A stretch of DNA of 64,000 bases, taken from NCBI GenBank assembly GCA_964405265.1, contig CAYONC010000009.1:15396-79395 (forward strand), read 5' to 3'. Positions 1-8,139 of the stretch are shown here, piece by piece. The notes under the pieces were generated by a model. That model was given only the letters and a program-made list of their open reading frames with translations, was not told where the DNA came from and made no database searches. The DNA is from Eshraghiella sp964405265. Its GTDB lineage: Bacteria > Bacillota > Clostridia > Lachnospirales > Lachnospiraceae. A program made the translations under genes and the position numbers. How positions within the stretch are numbered: position 1 is the stretch's first letter; the number at the start of each line of letters is the position of its first letter.

Positions 1-1128
1 CATAAAATTATAAGGGATAATATAGACAGATCACCTTTGTATTCGGGGGTTATTCACGGAACAGGACCGAGATACTGTCCTTCCATAGAGGATAAAGTAA
101 TGAGATTCAGCGATAAGGACCGACATCAGGTGTTTATTGAACCTGAAGGAAATTATACCCATGAATGGTATCTTGGAGGAATGTCAAGTTCACTTCCTGA
201 GGATGTTCAATATGCGATGTATCGTACCGTTCCGGGACTTGAAAATGTAAGAATCGTAAGAAATGCATATGCCATTGAATATGATTGTATTAATCCGATG
301 CAGTTAAAATCATCTCTTGAGTTTAAGAAAATAGAAGGACTGTTTTCAGGAGGTCAGCTGAACGGAAGCTCAGGATATGAAGAAGCAGCCGCCCAGGGAC
401 TTGTTGCCGGAATTAATGCGGCAATGAAAATAATGAATAAGGAACCTATGATAATCGACCGATCCGAAGGATATATAGGTGTATTGATAGATGATCTCGT
501 AACCAAGGTTAACAAAGAGCCGTACCGGATGATGACAAGCAGGGCGGAATACAGGCTTCTGTTAAGACAGGATAATGCAGACATAAGAATGTGCGAACAC
601 GGATACAGGACAGGACTATTGTCCAAGGACAGATATGACGCCGTTATTAAAAAAATTGAAGATACTGAAAAAGAAATAGACAGACTTAACCATGTTATCA
701 TAGGTGGAACGGTTAAAGTCAATGAATTTCTTGAAAAGCACGGCAGTACGGTGCTTAATAACGGAATCTCACTTGCAGAGCTTATCAGACGTCCTGAGAT
801 TAATTATGAAATGACTGCAGAGCTTGACGCGGACAGACCGAAGCTTGGTAACGGGGTTGCAGAACAGGTTAATATTAACATAAAATATGAGGGATATATA
901 TTAAGGGAAAAAAAGCAGGTAGAACATTTTAAAAAGCTGGAAAATAAATTGTTGCCTGAAAATATTAATTATGATGACATAAGCGGCATCAGGAACGAAG
1001 CCCGTCAGAAGTTAAAGGAATATCAGCCGAGGTCAATCGGACAGGCATCAAGAATTTCAGGAATATCGCCGGCGGATATTACGGTACTGTTAGTATATAT
1101 GGAGCAGCACAGGAGAAAGAATGGATAA
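1..1128 (+). CDS. mnmG: tRNA uridine-5-carboxymethylaminomethyl modification enzyme MnmG, C-terminal part (5' end outside window)
   Basis: MnmG (GidA) works with MnmE to put the carboxymethylaminomethyl group on U34 of certain tRNAs, using FAD and methylene-tetrahydrofolate. The reading frame is open from the first base, so the gene is cut by the window edge: about 375 of the usual 620-630 residues are present, and the FAD-binding N-terminus is missing. Family landmarks are the GTGPRYCPSIEDK segment near the start, the TSRAEYRLLLRQDNAD segment in the middle, and the helical C-terminal domain with RSIGQASRISGISPAD near the end. The stop overlaps the rsmG start by 8 bases, the usual mnmG-rsmG pairing next to the chromosome-partition genes. 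Assignment is secure. Confidence 0.97.
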   Translation, partial: HKIIRDNIDRSPLYSGVIHGTGPRYCPSIEDKVMRFSDKDRHQVFIEPEGNYTHEWYLGGMSSSLPEDVQYAMYRTVPGLENVRIVRNAYAIEYDCINPMQLKSSLEFKKIEGLFSGGQLNGSSGYEEAAAQGLVAGINAAMKIMNKEPMIIDRSEGYIGVLIDDLVTKVNKEPYRMMTSRAEYRLLLRQDNADIRMCEHGYRTGLLSKDRYDAVIKKIEDTEKEIDRLNHVIIGGTVKVNEFLEKHGSTVLNNGISLAELIRRPEINYEMTAELDADRPKLGNGVAEQVNINIKYEGYILREKKQVEHFKKLENKLLPENINYDDISGIRNEARQKLKEYQPRSIGQASRISGISPADITVLLVYMEQHRRKNG

Positions 1129-1834
1129 TTTTTTAAATAATTATTTGATTAAAACAGGTATAACAGCAGATGATGATAAAATAAAAAAACTTAATACTTA
1201 TTACGAGATGCTTGTTGAAAAAAATAAAGTGATGAACCTGACGGCAATAACCGAATACAGGGATGTCGTAATAAAACATTTTGCTGACAGTGCTGCCATT
1301 ATCAATGCAATTAACATTAATAATGTGGAAAACGTTATTGATATCGGAACAGGGGCGGGATTTCCGGGTATGGTTATGAAAATTTTATTTCCTAATTTAA
1401 AAATTACCTTACTTGATTCCCTGAACAAAAGGATAAATTTTCTTAATGAAGTAATTGAAAGACTGAATCTTGACGGGATTAAAACCATTCACGGAAGGGC
1501 AGAGGAATTTGCTCAAAATAAATTGTATCGAGAAAAATACAATTTGTGCGTATCAAGGGCGGTAGCAAATCTGTCCACACTTTCTGAATATTGTATTCCG
1601 TTTGTTGCAATAAACGGAAATTTTGTTTCCTATAAATCAGGTGAATGTGAAGAAGAAGTGCAAAAAGCGGAAAAAGCAGTACACAGACTTGGGGCCAAGG
1701 TGAATAAAATCGTTGATTTTTTACTTCCGGATACGGATATTAACAGAAAATTTATTGTAATACATAAATTATCAGCTACTCCGGGTATATATCCGAGAAA
1801 AGCGGGAATACCTTCAAAAGACCCAATAAAATAG
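1121..1834 (+). CDS. rsmG: 16S rRNA (guanine-N7)-methyltransferase RsmG
   Basis: RsmG (GidB) methylates N7 of G527 of 16S rRNA with S-adenosylmethionine. The 237-residue product matches the family length. The SAM-binding glycine-rich motif VIDIGTGAGFPGM lies near residues 68-80, followed by acidic strand-end residues (LLDSLNKR) and the VSRAVANLSTL segment typical of the family. The ATG lies inside the end of mnmG (8-base overlap) with AGGAGA just upstream, so translation is probably coupled. Loss of this enzyme gives low-level streptomycin resistance in other bacteria (family knowledge). Nothing unusual is seen. Confidence 0.96.
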   Translation: MDNFLNNYLIKTGITADDDKIKKLNTYYEMLVEKNKVMNLTAITEYRDVVIKHFADSAAIINAININNVENVIDIGTGAGFPGMVMKILFPNLKITLLDSLNKRINFLNEVIERLNLDGIKTIHGRAEEFAQNKLYREKYNLCVSRAVANLSTLSEYCIPFVAINGNFVSYKSGECEEEVQKAEKAVHRLGAKVNKIVDFLLPDTDINRKFIVIHKLSATPGIYPRKAGIPSKDPIK

Positions 1835-1894
1835 GCTTGTTTTTTAACGATATTTGTTTTAAAATTATATTAATAAGCTATTTGAGAGGTATTC

Positions 1895-2344
1895 ATGAAC
1901 AGGTTATTGTCTTTCATTTCTTCATATGAAGAGGAACTCGTTCTGCAGCTGGAATTTATAGACAAGTCGGTAAAGCGATTGAAGAAGCAGATACGCGATA
2001 CTAATTTGTCAGTTAAGGAAGCTGAGAATTCAATTGATACGTCATACAGTATTTTTTCAGCGAGTCAGAGCAATAATGAGACTGATACGGCAATCAGTAC
2101 AATGAATCAGATAATAACAGATAAGAATAAGCAGATAGAAGATCTTGAGATTAAGAAGACGGAGATTTTAACTCGCCTGAACGAAATTAAAAGTATCAAT
2201 GATGATATTATGGCAGCGGACGTAATGAGAGGAATATCTGACCGATTGAATCAGATTAAAAAGTATATAGGTGTTGATAATCACAGGGCACGAACGGAAA
2301 TAGATATACTGATTAAAAAAATAACAGATGCGGAGGACAAATGA
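1895..2344 (+). CDS. Small coiled-coil protein, possibly an isolated DegS-like sensor helix domain
   Basis: A 149-residue protein with no signal peptide or membrane segment. Almost the whole length is charged heptad-like helix (for example IEDLEIKKTEILTRLNEIK around residues 85-105), so it is probably an elongated cytoplasmic coiled coil. The gene ends three bases before the next ATG, which encodes a DegU-like response regulator, so the two are certainly co-translated. In Bacillus, DegU is paired with DegS, whose N-terminal sensor domain is a cytoplasmic coiled coil; this protein resembles such a domain in length and character but has no histidine-kinase dimerisation or ATPase domain. The link to DegS is inference from context and composition. 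ATG 1895 is supported by GAGAGG nine bases upstream. Confidence 0.7.
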   Translation: MNRLLSFISSYEEELVLQLEFIDKSVKRLKKQIRDTNLSVKEAENSIDTSYSIFSASQSNNETDTAISTMNQIITDKNKQIEDLEIKKTEILTRLNEIKSINDDIMAADVMRGISDRLNQIKKYIGVDNHRARTEIDILIKKITDAEDK

Positions 2345-2347
2345 TAG

Positions 2348-2989
2348 ATGCCGGTAAATATTTTTATTGCGGATGACCAGAAACTCGTAAGACAAGGTAT
2401 AATAAGTCTTCTGGAAGGTAATTGTGATGTTGAAGTTATTGGGGAAGCATCCAATGGATTTGAATGTCTTAGTGAAGTGAGTAAAATTAATCCTAATGTT
2501 GTGATAATTGACGTTAATATGTCCGGTATGGATGGTATTAAGACACTCAGAATAATGAAAGAACAGAATTTTTCTGTAAAAACACTTATGTTGGCGGATG
2601 ATAATTCACCTGACAGCATTATTAATGCAGTGGAGCTGGGATGTGACGGATATGTGGTCAAGAATTGCGATGTATCGGTTTTAAAACGAGCGATATACAG
2701 TATATATAATGGAGAAAGATATATACAACCTGAGGTTCAGGAACTGTTGAAGAAATCAATAGAAATCAGATCCAATATAGAAGACAAGCTTAAAGAACTT
2801 ACCAAAAGAGAAATTGATGTTTTGAAGCTGCTTGCAGAAGGACTTTTTAATAAAGAAATAGCAGTCAATTTACATATTTCAGAACGAACCGTAAAAAATC
2901 ACGTGTCGAACATATTTAAAAAAATACAGGTAAATGACAGAACGCAGGCGGCTGTTTTTGCAATAAAAAATAATTTAATTTCTGTATAA
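2348..2989 (+). CDS. DegU-like NarL/FixJ-family response regulator with altered switch residue
   Basis: A 213-residue receiver plus LuxR-type helix-turn-helix protein. The acidic pocket (IADDQ, residues 7-11), the phospho-acceptor Asp in IIDVNMSG and the conserved Lys in YVVK are all present. The C-terminal DNA-binding domain (LTKREIDVLKLLAEG, then ISERTVKNHVSNI and NDRTQAAVFAIKN) is very close to that of DegU. The conserved Ser/Thr at the end of strand beta-4 is replaced by Ala (LMLADDN where DegU has LSIHDDE), so the usual phosphorylation switch may be impaired. No histidine kinase is encoded nearby; the only partner is the coiled-coil gene immediately upstream. A strong terminator follows. 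DNA-binding regulator is certain; targets are unknown. Confidence 0.9.
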   Translation: MPVNIFIADDQKLVRQGIISLLEGNCDVEVIGEASNGFECLSEVSKINPNVVIIDVNMSGMDGIKTLRIMKEQNFSVKTLMLADDNSPDSIINAVELGCDGYVVKNCDVSVLKRAIYSIYNGERYIQPEVQELLKKSIEIRSNIEDKLKELTKREIDVLKLLAEGLFNKEIAVNLHISERTVKNHVSNIFKKIQVNDRTQAAVFAIKNNLISV

Positions 2990-2990
2990 A

Positions 2991-3006
2991 TGTTTCACGT
3001 GAAACT
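2991..3006. promoter_or_regulatory. parS centromere-like site 1 (15/16 match)
   Basis: TGTTTCACGTGAAACT differs from the consensus parS palindrome TGTTTCACGTGAAACA only in the last base. It sits directly after the response-regulator stop and about 200 bases before parA. ParB (Spo0J) nucleates on such sites close to the replication origin (established knowledge). Confidence 0.9.
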
Positions 3007-3012
3007 TTTGTA

Positions 3013-3046
3013 AAAGGTTGCTGCATGAAAGTGCAGCAGCCTTTTT
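3013..3046 (+). terminator. Intrinsic terminator after the response regulator
   Basis: A 13-base-pair stem (3013-3025 with 3032-3044, one G-U pair, GC-rich top) with a six-base loop is followed by a run of T. It lies between the two parS sites and separates the rsmG-regulator operon from parA-parB. Confidence 0.9.
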
Positions 3047-3113
3047 ATATAAAAGGCACTTTACGTAGAATTTACATCTCACAAAACAGAGCTTTTGCCA
3101 TTAATATTATAAA

Positions 3114-3129
3114 TGTTTCACGTGAAACA
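3114..3129. promoter_or_regulatory. parS centromere-like site 2 (perfect)
   Basis: TGTTTCACGTGAAACA is an exact match to the consensus 16-base parS palindrome. It lies 123 bases from site 1 and about 80 bases upstream of the parA start, so ParB bound here could also affect parA transcription. Confidence 0.95.
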
Positions 3130-3208
3130 TAAATTTGTCTTAAAATCTATGGAATTAAGAACGGATAAGTGATATAATAAACATTGCCTAACAGCAACGG
3201 AGGTGAAC

Positions 3209-3985
3209 ATGGGAAGAATAATAGCAGTTGCCAACCAAAAGGGCGGCGTAGGAAAAACAACAACAACAATCAATCTTTCAGCGTGTCTGGCAGAAGCCGG
3301 ACAGAGAGTTTTAGTCGTAGACGTTGACCCGCAGGGAAATACAACGAGCGGACTTGGAATTGATAAGACCGGTGTGGAAAATACAGTTTATGAATTAATG
3401 CTGGGAGAAGCTAAGGTTAAAGACTGCATTCATAAAAGCGTAATGGAGGGACTTGATGTAATACCCTCCAATGTTAATCTTGCAGGAGCTGAAATTGACC
3501 TTATAGATATAGAAGACAGAGAATATGTTTTGAGAAATATAATCAATGAGATAAAAGAACAGTATGACTTTATTCTGTTAGACTGTCCGCCTTCACTTTC
3601 CATGCTTACCGTAAATGCAATGACGGCAGCAAACACGGTTCTTGTGCCTATACAGTGCGAATATTATGCACTTGAAGGTTTATCACAATTAATCAGAACC
3701 ATTGGACTTGTAACTAAAAAACTGAATCCTGAGCTTGAGATAGAGGGAGTTGTATTTACAATGTATGATGCAAGAACAAATTTGTCTCTTCAGGTTGTAG
3801 AGAATGTAAAAGCAAACCTTAAACAGACAGTGTATAAAACAATAATTCCAAGAAATATAAGACTCGCTGAAGCTCCGAGTCACGGATTGCCAATAAATCT
3901 ATATGATTCAAAATCAGCGGGAGCAGAGAGTTACAGACTGTTGGCAGAAGAAGTTATACATAGAGGTGAAGAAGAATGGCAGTAA
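3209..3985 (+). CDS. parA: Chromosome-partitioning ATPase ParA (Soj)
   Basis: A 258-residue ParA/MinD-superfamily ATPase that binds DNA non-specifically in its ATP form and works with ParB-parS complexes to segregate or position replication origins; Soj also modulates DnaA in Bacillus. The deviant Walker A motif KGGVGKTTTT is at the N-terminus, and the Walker B-like LLDCPPSLS follows near residue 115. I chose ATG 3209 rather than the in-frame GTG 3203 because GGAGGTG (3199-3205) is then correctly spaced. The gene overlaps parB by 10 bases. A TATAAT hexamer lies at 3173-3178, about 30 bases upstream of the start, although a good -35 is not obvious. Confidence 0.97.
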   Translation: MGRIIAVANQKGGVGKTTTTINLSACLAEAGQRVLVVDVDPQGNTTSGLGIDKTGVENTVYELMLGEAKVKDCIHKSVMEGLDVIPSNVNLAGAEIDLIDIEDREYVLRNIINEIKEQYDFILLDCPPSLSMLTVNAMTAANTVLVPIQCEYYALEGLSQLIRTIGLVTKKLNPELEIEGVVFTMYDARTNLSLQVVENVKANLKQTVYKTIIPRNIRLAEAPSHGLPINLYDSKSAGAESYRLLAEEVIHRGEEEWQ

Positions 3986-4845
3986 GTAAGAGAGGATTAG
4001 GAAAGGGATTAAGTAATCTTATTCCGGTTAATGAAGAACCAAAGGTCGTAGAAAAGATAATTGAAAAAGCCGAAACAATAGTTAAAATTAATGAAATAGA
4101 ACCAAACAGAAACCAGCCAAGAAGTAATTTTGACGAGGATGCATTGCAGGAGCTGGCGGATTCTATAAAACAGTATGGAGTTATACAGCCGATAGTAGTC
4201 AATAAAAAAGATAATTACTATGAAATTATAGCCGGTGAGAGAAGATGGAGAGCTTCCAAGATAGCCGGGCTTAAAGAAGTGCCCGTTATAATTAAAGAAT
4301 ATTCAGATCAGGAAGTAATGGAAGTTGCTCTTATAGAAAACATTCAAAGGGAAGATCTTAATCCTATTGAAGAAGCACTAGCATTCCGCCGACTTATAAA
4401 AGAATACAATCTTAAACAGGATGAAATAGCAGAAAAAGTATCTAAAAGCCGTGCAGCAGTTGCAAATTCTTTAAGACTTCTCAAGTTGGACGAAAGAGTA
4501 CAGAAAATGCTTGTAGAGGATATGCTCTCAAGCGGACACGCAAGGGCATTGCTTGCTATTGAAGATGGGGATGCACAATATAATCTTGCAATGAGGGTGT
4601 TTGATGAAAAGTTAAGCGTACGAGACATAGAAAATCTTATGAAAACCATGTCCAAGGAGCAAAAGAAAAAAGAAGCAAAAAAACCTCAGAATGATTTTGT
4701 GTACAGGGATATGGAAGAAAAGCTTAAAGATATCATGGGAACAAAGGTAGTAATACATAATAAGGATAATAACAAAGGCAAAATAGAAATAGAATATTAT
4801 TCGCAGGATGATTTTGAAAGAATAATGGATATAATAAGAAAATAA
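3976..4845 (+). CDS. parB: Chromosome-partitioning protein ParB (Spo0J)
   Basis: ParB is a CTP-dependent DNA clamp that loads at parS and spreads to organise the origin region and recruit SMC (established knowledge). The 289-residue protein begins with the KRGLGKGLSNLIP motif typical of chromosomal ParB, which touches ParA. It then has the N-terminal CTP-binding region with GERRWRA (about residue 80) and ENIQREDLNPIEEA, a helix-turn-helix (DEIAEKVSKSRAAVANSLRLL, about 150-172), and a C-terminal dimerisation domain. Two parS sites lie within 1 kb upstream, completing the system. Confidence 0.97.
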   Translation: MAVSKRGLGKGLSNLIPVNEEPKVVEKIIEKAETIVKINEIEPNRNQPRSNFDEDALQELADSIKQYGVIQPIVVNKKDNYYEIIAGERRWRASKIAGLKEVPVIIKEYSDQEVMEVALIENIQREDLNPIEEALAFRRLIKEYNLKQDEIAEKVSKSRAAVANSLRLLKLDERVQKMLVEDMLSSGHARALLAIEDGDAQYNLAMRVFDEKLSVRDIENLMKTMSKEQKKKEAKKPQNDFVYRDMEEKLKDIMGTKVVIHNKDNNKGKIEIEYYSQDDFERIMDIIRK

Positions 4846-4860
4846 CCGGAGATACGAGAG

Positions 4861-5373
4861 ATGACTGATTTTTTTGGATTATTTGAAGTAAAAACATTAT
4901 ATATAATTTTAGGCTTAATGGCTGTTATAGCAGGACTTATAGCAGTATGCGTTGTTAATTCCGTAAAAATAAAAAAAATGAACACCAGTTATAAAACATT
5001 TATGGCAGGGAAGAAAGGCAGAGATTTAGAAAAAATAATGCTTGAGAGGTTCAAAGAAATAGACAGCCTCAAGGATGCCAATGAAGAAAAGACAAGACAG
5101 ATTGAAGAAATCAATGAAGCATTAAAGATAGCATTTTCAAAAATAGGAATAGTTAAATACGATGCATTCAACGAAATGGGAGGAAAGCTGAGCTTTGCCC
5201 TTGCACTGCTTGACAACCGAAACAACGGATTTATAATCAATGCAATGCACAGCAGGGAGGGATGCTATACTTACGTTAAAGAAATTATAGGCGGAGAATC
5301 CTATATAACACTGGGAGAAGAAGAAAAAAAAGCATTGTTAAAAGCAGTAAAATATGAGAATGGACAGGAGTAA
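4861..5373 (+). CDS. DUF4446 family membrane-anchored protein
   Basis: A 170-residue protein with one N-terminal membrane segment (about residues 12-34, starting TLYIILGLMAVIAGLIAVC), a charged helical linker and a compact C-terminal domain containing IGIVKYDAFNEMGGKLSFALALL. That segment is typical of the DUF4446 proteins found next to parB in many Clostridia and Bacilli. It lies 15 bases after parB and 20 bases before the HD-GYP gene, so it is in the same operon. The function of the family is not established; the position suggests a link to the cell envelope or chromosome organisation, but that is inference. Confidence 0.85.
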   Translation: MTDFFGLFEVKTLYIILGLMAVIAGLIAVCVVNSVKIKKMNTSYKTFMAGKKGRDLEKIMLERFKEIDSLKDANEEKTRQIEEINEALKIAFSKIGIVKYDAFNEMGGKLSFALALLDNRNNGFIINAMHSREGCYTYVKEIIGGESYITLGEEEKKALLKAVKYENGQE

Positions 5374-5393
5374 AACCACACAGGGGTGATGAT

Positions 5394-6443
5394 ATGAAAA
5401 AAATTGGACTAACAGAAATAGAAGAAGGATTAATTCTGGCAAGGGAAATCGTTAACGAACAAAATCAGCTTCTTTTGAGTGAAGGAGCAGTTATAAAAAA
5501 GGAACATATGGAAAAATTCCTTGAAAATGGAATATTTGAAATATATGTAGAAGAACCGGAGAAAAATCCGGTGCTTACGATGGAACTTAAACAGATAGAG
5601 GATGAATGTATAAGCAGAATAAGGGACACGATAGAAAACCGTCTTGAAAGTGATGATATGAATGAAATATCAGAAATTGCATCAGGGATAATTCGGGATG
5701 CACTTTTAAAGCCGGGAATGAAAGAATGTATGCTCGATATAAAGAGAGACAGAACGGATATATATTCACATCTGATAAGTACGGCGGTTATGTCCGTGAT
5801 AATGGCGGTAAAGCTTAATTTCAGACAGGAACAGTTGATGGACATAGCAGTGGGAGCACTTCTTCATGATATAGGACTCAGGGATGTTGAGGTAAAATAT
5901 GAAAATGTTGAAGTGAACAGTCTTCCATCAGAAGAGAAGCTTGAGTACCGTGTACATGTTTTGAAAGGTTATGAACAGGTAAGGAAGCTTCCATGGATAA
6001 CCCAGGGGGCATGTGAGGTAATCTTATCACATCATGAAAAATCAGATGGAAGCGGATATCCGTTTCATAAAGATAAGACCGGTATATCTAAATCCGTAAA
6101 ATTAGTTTCAATCTGTGATGTACTTGATGAAAAGGTAAATGGCATAGGATATAAAAAGAAAAAAGTACATGAAGTGGTAGAATATTTTAGAACGACAGGT
6201 ACATATGAGTATGATTATCCGATTTTGTCAAAGGTACTGCAGAATCTTGCCTGGTTTACAACAGGAGCTGTTGTAAAAACAAATGATGGTGAAACTGCAC
6301 GGGTTATCAGACAGAATAAGGGGCTGCCTGACAGACCTGTTATAAAAATCATTCGGGATAAAAACGGAAATGAGGTCGGGGAAGAAATTGTTAAAGATTT
6401 AACGAAATGCCTGACGGTATTTATAACAGATACATTAGAATGA
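5394..6443 (+). CDS. HD-GYP domain protein, probable cyclic-di-GMP phosphodiesterase
   Basis: A 349-residue cytoplasmic protein. The N-terminal about 110 residues resemble the DUF3391-like region found before HD-GYP domains. The HD-GYP domain follows, with HDIGLRDVEV supplying the HD pair, SHHEKSDGSGYP carrying the HH and GYP motifs, and ICDVLDEKVNG carrying the later Asp. HD-GYP enzymes hydrolyse cyclic-di-GMP to pGpG or GMP using a bi- or trinuclear metal centre (family knowledge). An EAL protein and a complete flagellar set elsewhere in the window fit c-di-GMP control of motility, but a direct link is inference. ATG 5394 has GGGGTGATG upstream. Confidence 0.88.
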   Translation: MKKIGLTEIEEGLILAREIVNEQNQLLLSEGAVIKKEHMEKFLENGIFEIYVEEPEKNPVLTMELKQIEDECISRIRDTIENRLESDDMNEISEIASGIIRDALLKPGMKECMLDIKRDRTDIYSHLISTAVMSVIMAVKLNFRQEQLMDIAVGALLHDIGLRDVEVKYENVEVNSLPSEEKLEYRVHVLKGYEQVRKLPWITQGACEVILSHHEKSDGSGYPFHKDKTGISKSVKLVSICDVLDEKVNGIGYKKKKVHEVVEYFRTTGTYEYDYPILSKVLQNLAWFTTGAVVKTNDGETARVIRQNKGLPDRPVIKIIRDKNGNEVGEEIVKDLTKCLTVFITDTLE

Positions 6444-6461
6444 CATTAGGAGGAAAAGAAA

Positions 6462-7754
6462 ATGTTAGACATGAAATTTTTAAGAGAAAATCCTGAGCTG
6501 GTAAAAGAAAATATAAGAAAGAAATTTCAGGACCATAAACTGCCAATGGTAGACGAGGTTATAGCGCTTGATGAAGAGTTAAGAAAAGCAAAACAGGAAG
6601 CTGACAGCCTTCGTGCAGACAGAAATCGTCTGTCAAAGCAGATTGGTGCATTGATGGGACAGGGTAAAAAGGATGAGGCAGAAGAGGTTAAGAAGCAGGT
6701 AAGCAATAACTCAGCAAGGCTTGCCGAGCTTGAAGTCATGGAAAATGAGCTTGAAGAAAAGGTAAAAAAAATTATGATGGTAATACCAAACATAATTGAC
6801 CCAAGTGTTCCAATCGGAAAAAATGATGAAGAGAATGTTGAAGTGACTAAATATGGGGAGCCGGTCGTTCCTGATTTTGAAATACCATATCATACGGAAA
6901 TAATGGAAGCACTTAATGGTATAGATCTTGACAGTGCAAGAAGGGTTGCCGGTAATGGTTTTTATTATCTGATGGGAGATATTGCCAGATTACATTCAGC
7001 CGTCATCTCATACGCAAGAGACTTTATGATAGACAGAGGATTTACTTACTGTGTTCCTCCGTTTATGATTAGAAGTGATGTTGTTACCGGGGTAATGAGC
7101 TTTGATGAAATGGAAGCAATGATGTACAAAATTGAGGGAGAGGACCTGTATCTCATTGGAACAAGTGAACATTCAATGATAGGAAAGTTTATAGATAATC
7201 TTCTTGAAGAAAAAAATCTTCCTTATACACTTACAAGTTATTCCCCTTGCTTCCGTAAGGAAAAAGGTGCACACGGAATAGAAGAACGCGGTGTATACAG
7301 AATACACCAGTTTGAAAAGCAGGAAATGATTGTGGTGTGTAAACCTGAAGACAGCAAAATGTGGTTTGACAGACTCTGGCAGAATACGGTTGATCTGTTC
7401 AGAAGTCTTGATATTCCTGTAAGGACGCTTGAGTGCTGTTCAGGAGACCTTGCAGATTTAAAGGTTAAATCATTTGACGTTGAGGCATGGTCACCAAGAC
7501 AGAAAAAATATTTCGAGGTCGGAAGCTGCTCTAACCTGTCTGACGCACAGGCAAGAAGACTCGGCATAAGGGTTAAGGCAGAGGACGGAAGCAAATATTA
7601 TGCACATACTCTTAACAACACCGTTGTGGCGCCTCCGAGAATGTTAATTGCGTTTCTTGAAAACAATCTTAACAGAGATGGAAGTATTAATATTCCTAAG
7701 GCACTCCGGCCATACATGGGTGGAAAAAGCAAGATAGAGAAGAATATTGATTGA
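6462..7754 (+). CDS. serS: Seryl-tRNA synthetase (variant motif 3)
   Basis: A class II aminoacyl-tRNA synthetase of 430 residues. The N-terminal long coiled-coil arm (about residues 30-105) that grips the variable arm of tRNA-Ser is clear. Motif 2 (CFRKEKGAHGIEERGVYRIH, near 260) and the Zn-free active site with EVGSCSNLSDAQARR are present. Motif 3 is unusual: LNNTVVAPPRMLIAFLENN replaces the common bacterial form with NGSGLAVGRTLVAILEN, though the essential Arg is kept. No T-box leader is seen: only 18 bases separate it from the HD-GYP gene, with AGGAGG before ATG 6462. It is therefore transcribed at least partly with the parAB operon. Confidence 0.95.
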   Translation: MLDMKFLRENPELVKENIRKKFQDHKLPMVDEVIALDEELRKAKQEADSLRADRNRLSKQIGALMGQGKKDEAEEVKKQVSNNSARLAELEVMENELEEKVKKIMMVIPNIIDPSVPIGKNDEENVEVTKYGEPVVPDFEIPYHTEIMEALNGIDLDSARRVAGNGFYYLMGDIARLHSAVISYARDFMIDRGFTYCVPPFMIRSDVVTGVMSFDEMEAMMYKIEGEDLYLIGTSEHSMIGKFIDNLLEEKNLPYTLTSYSPCFRKEKGAHGIEERGVYRIHQFEKQEMIVVCKPEDSKMWFDRLWQNTVDLFRSLDIPVRTLECCSGDLADLKVKSFDVEAWSPRQKKYFEVGSCSNLSDAQARRLGIRVKAEDGSKYYAHTLNNTVVAPPRMLIAFLENNLNRDGSINIPKALRPYMGGKSKIEKNID

Positions 7755-7798
7755 CTAAATCAGAATACAGTGTTATAATGACATTCGTATCACAAAGA

Positions 7799-7873
7799 GC
7801 CTTCTTAGTTAAATGGATATAATAAACCCCTCCTAAGGGTTAGTTGTGAGTTCGATTCTCGCAGAGGGCACCA
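7799..7873 (+). tRNA. tRNA-Arg(CCU)
   Basis: A 75-base cloverleaf with the 7-bp acceptor stem GCCTTCT/AGAGGGC (one G-U), an anticodon stem AACCC/GGGTT enclosing loop CTCCTAA with anticodon CCT at 7832-7834, a T-loop TTCGATTC, and an encoded CCA. It reads AGG codons. The sequence immediately downstream switches to accessory DNA, and tRNA-Arg genes are common integration sites, but no second copy of the tRNA 3' end is visible in the window. Confidence 0.93.
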
Positions 7874-7881
7874 GAAAATAC

Positions 7882-7925
7882 GCCGAAAACACCTGTTTTT
7901 ACAAGTGTCTTCGGCTTTTTTATTT
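7882..7925 (+). terminator. Terminator after tRNA-Arg
   Basis: An 11-bp stem with one mismatch (7882-7892 with 7905-7915, GCCGAA.ACAC arms) is followed by a long T run, just 8 bases after the tRNA. The remaining stretch to 8139 has no open frame I can support, only mobile-element-like intergenic sequence with partial repeats such as GCGGAA and GCTAATTTGCAAG. Confidence 0.85.
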
Positions 7926-8139
7926 TTTTACGACAGTTTTATTTCCGCCAAAATCGGCTTTCGTGCTCAGAAGAACTTATGCGGAAATTAGCAAATTGAC
8001 TAACACCTTCAAGGCGGAAGGTCTGCTAATTTGCAAGGCGGTTGTCAACGAAATTTCACAGTCTTTTTCAAGCTCTTTTATTCGCATACTTTCCTTATTA
8101 TCGGAAATTTATATAATGAAAGTATCAGGAGGTGGTTCA

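Noticed and set aside
6444..6461. T-box riboswitch upstream of serS
   Set aside because: Only 18 bases separate serS from the preceding gene and the ribosome site fills them; no leader exists.
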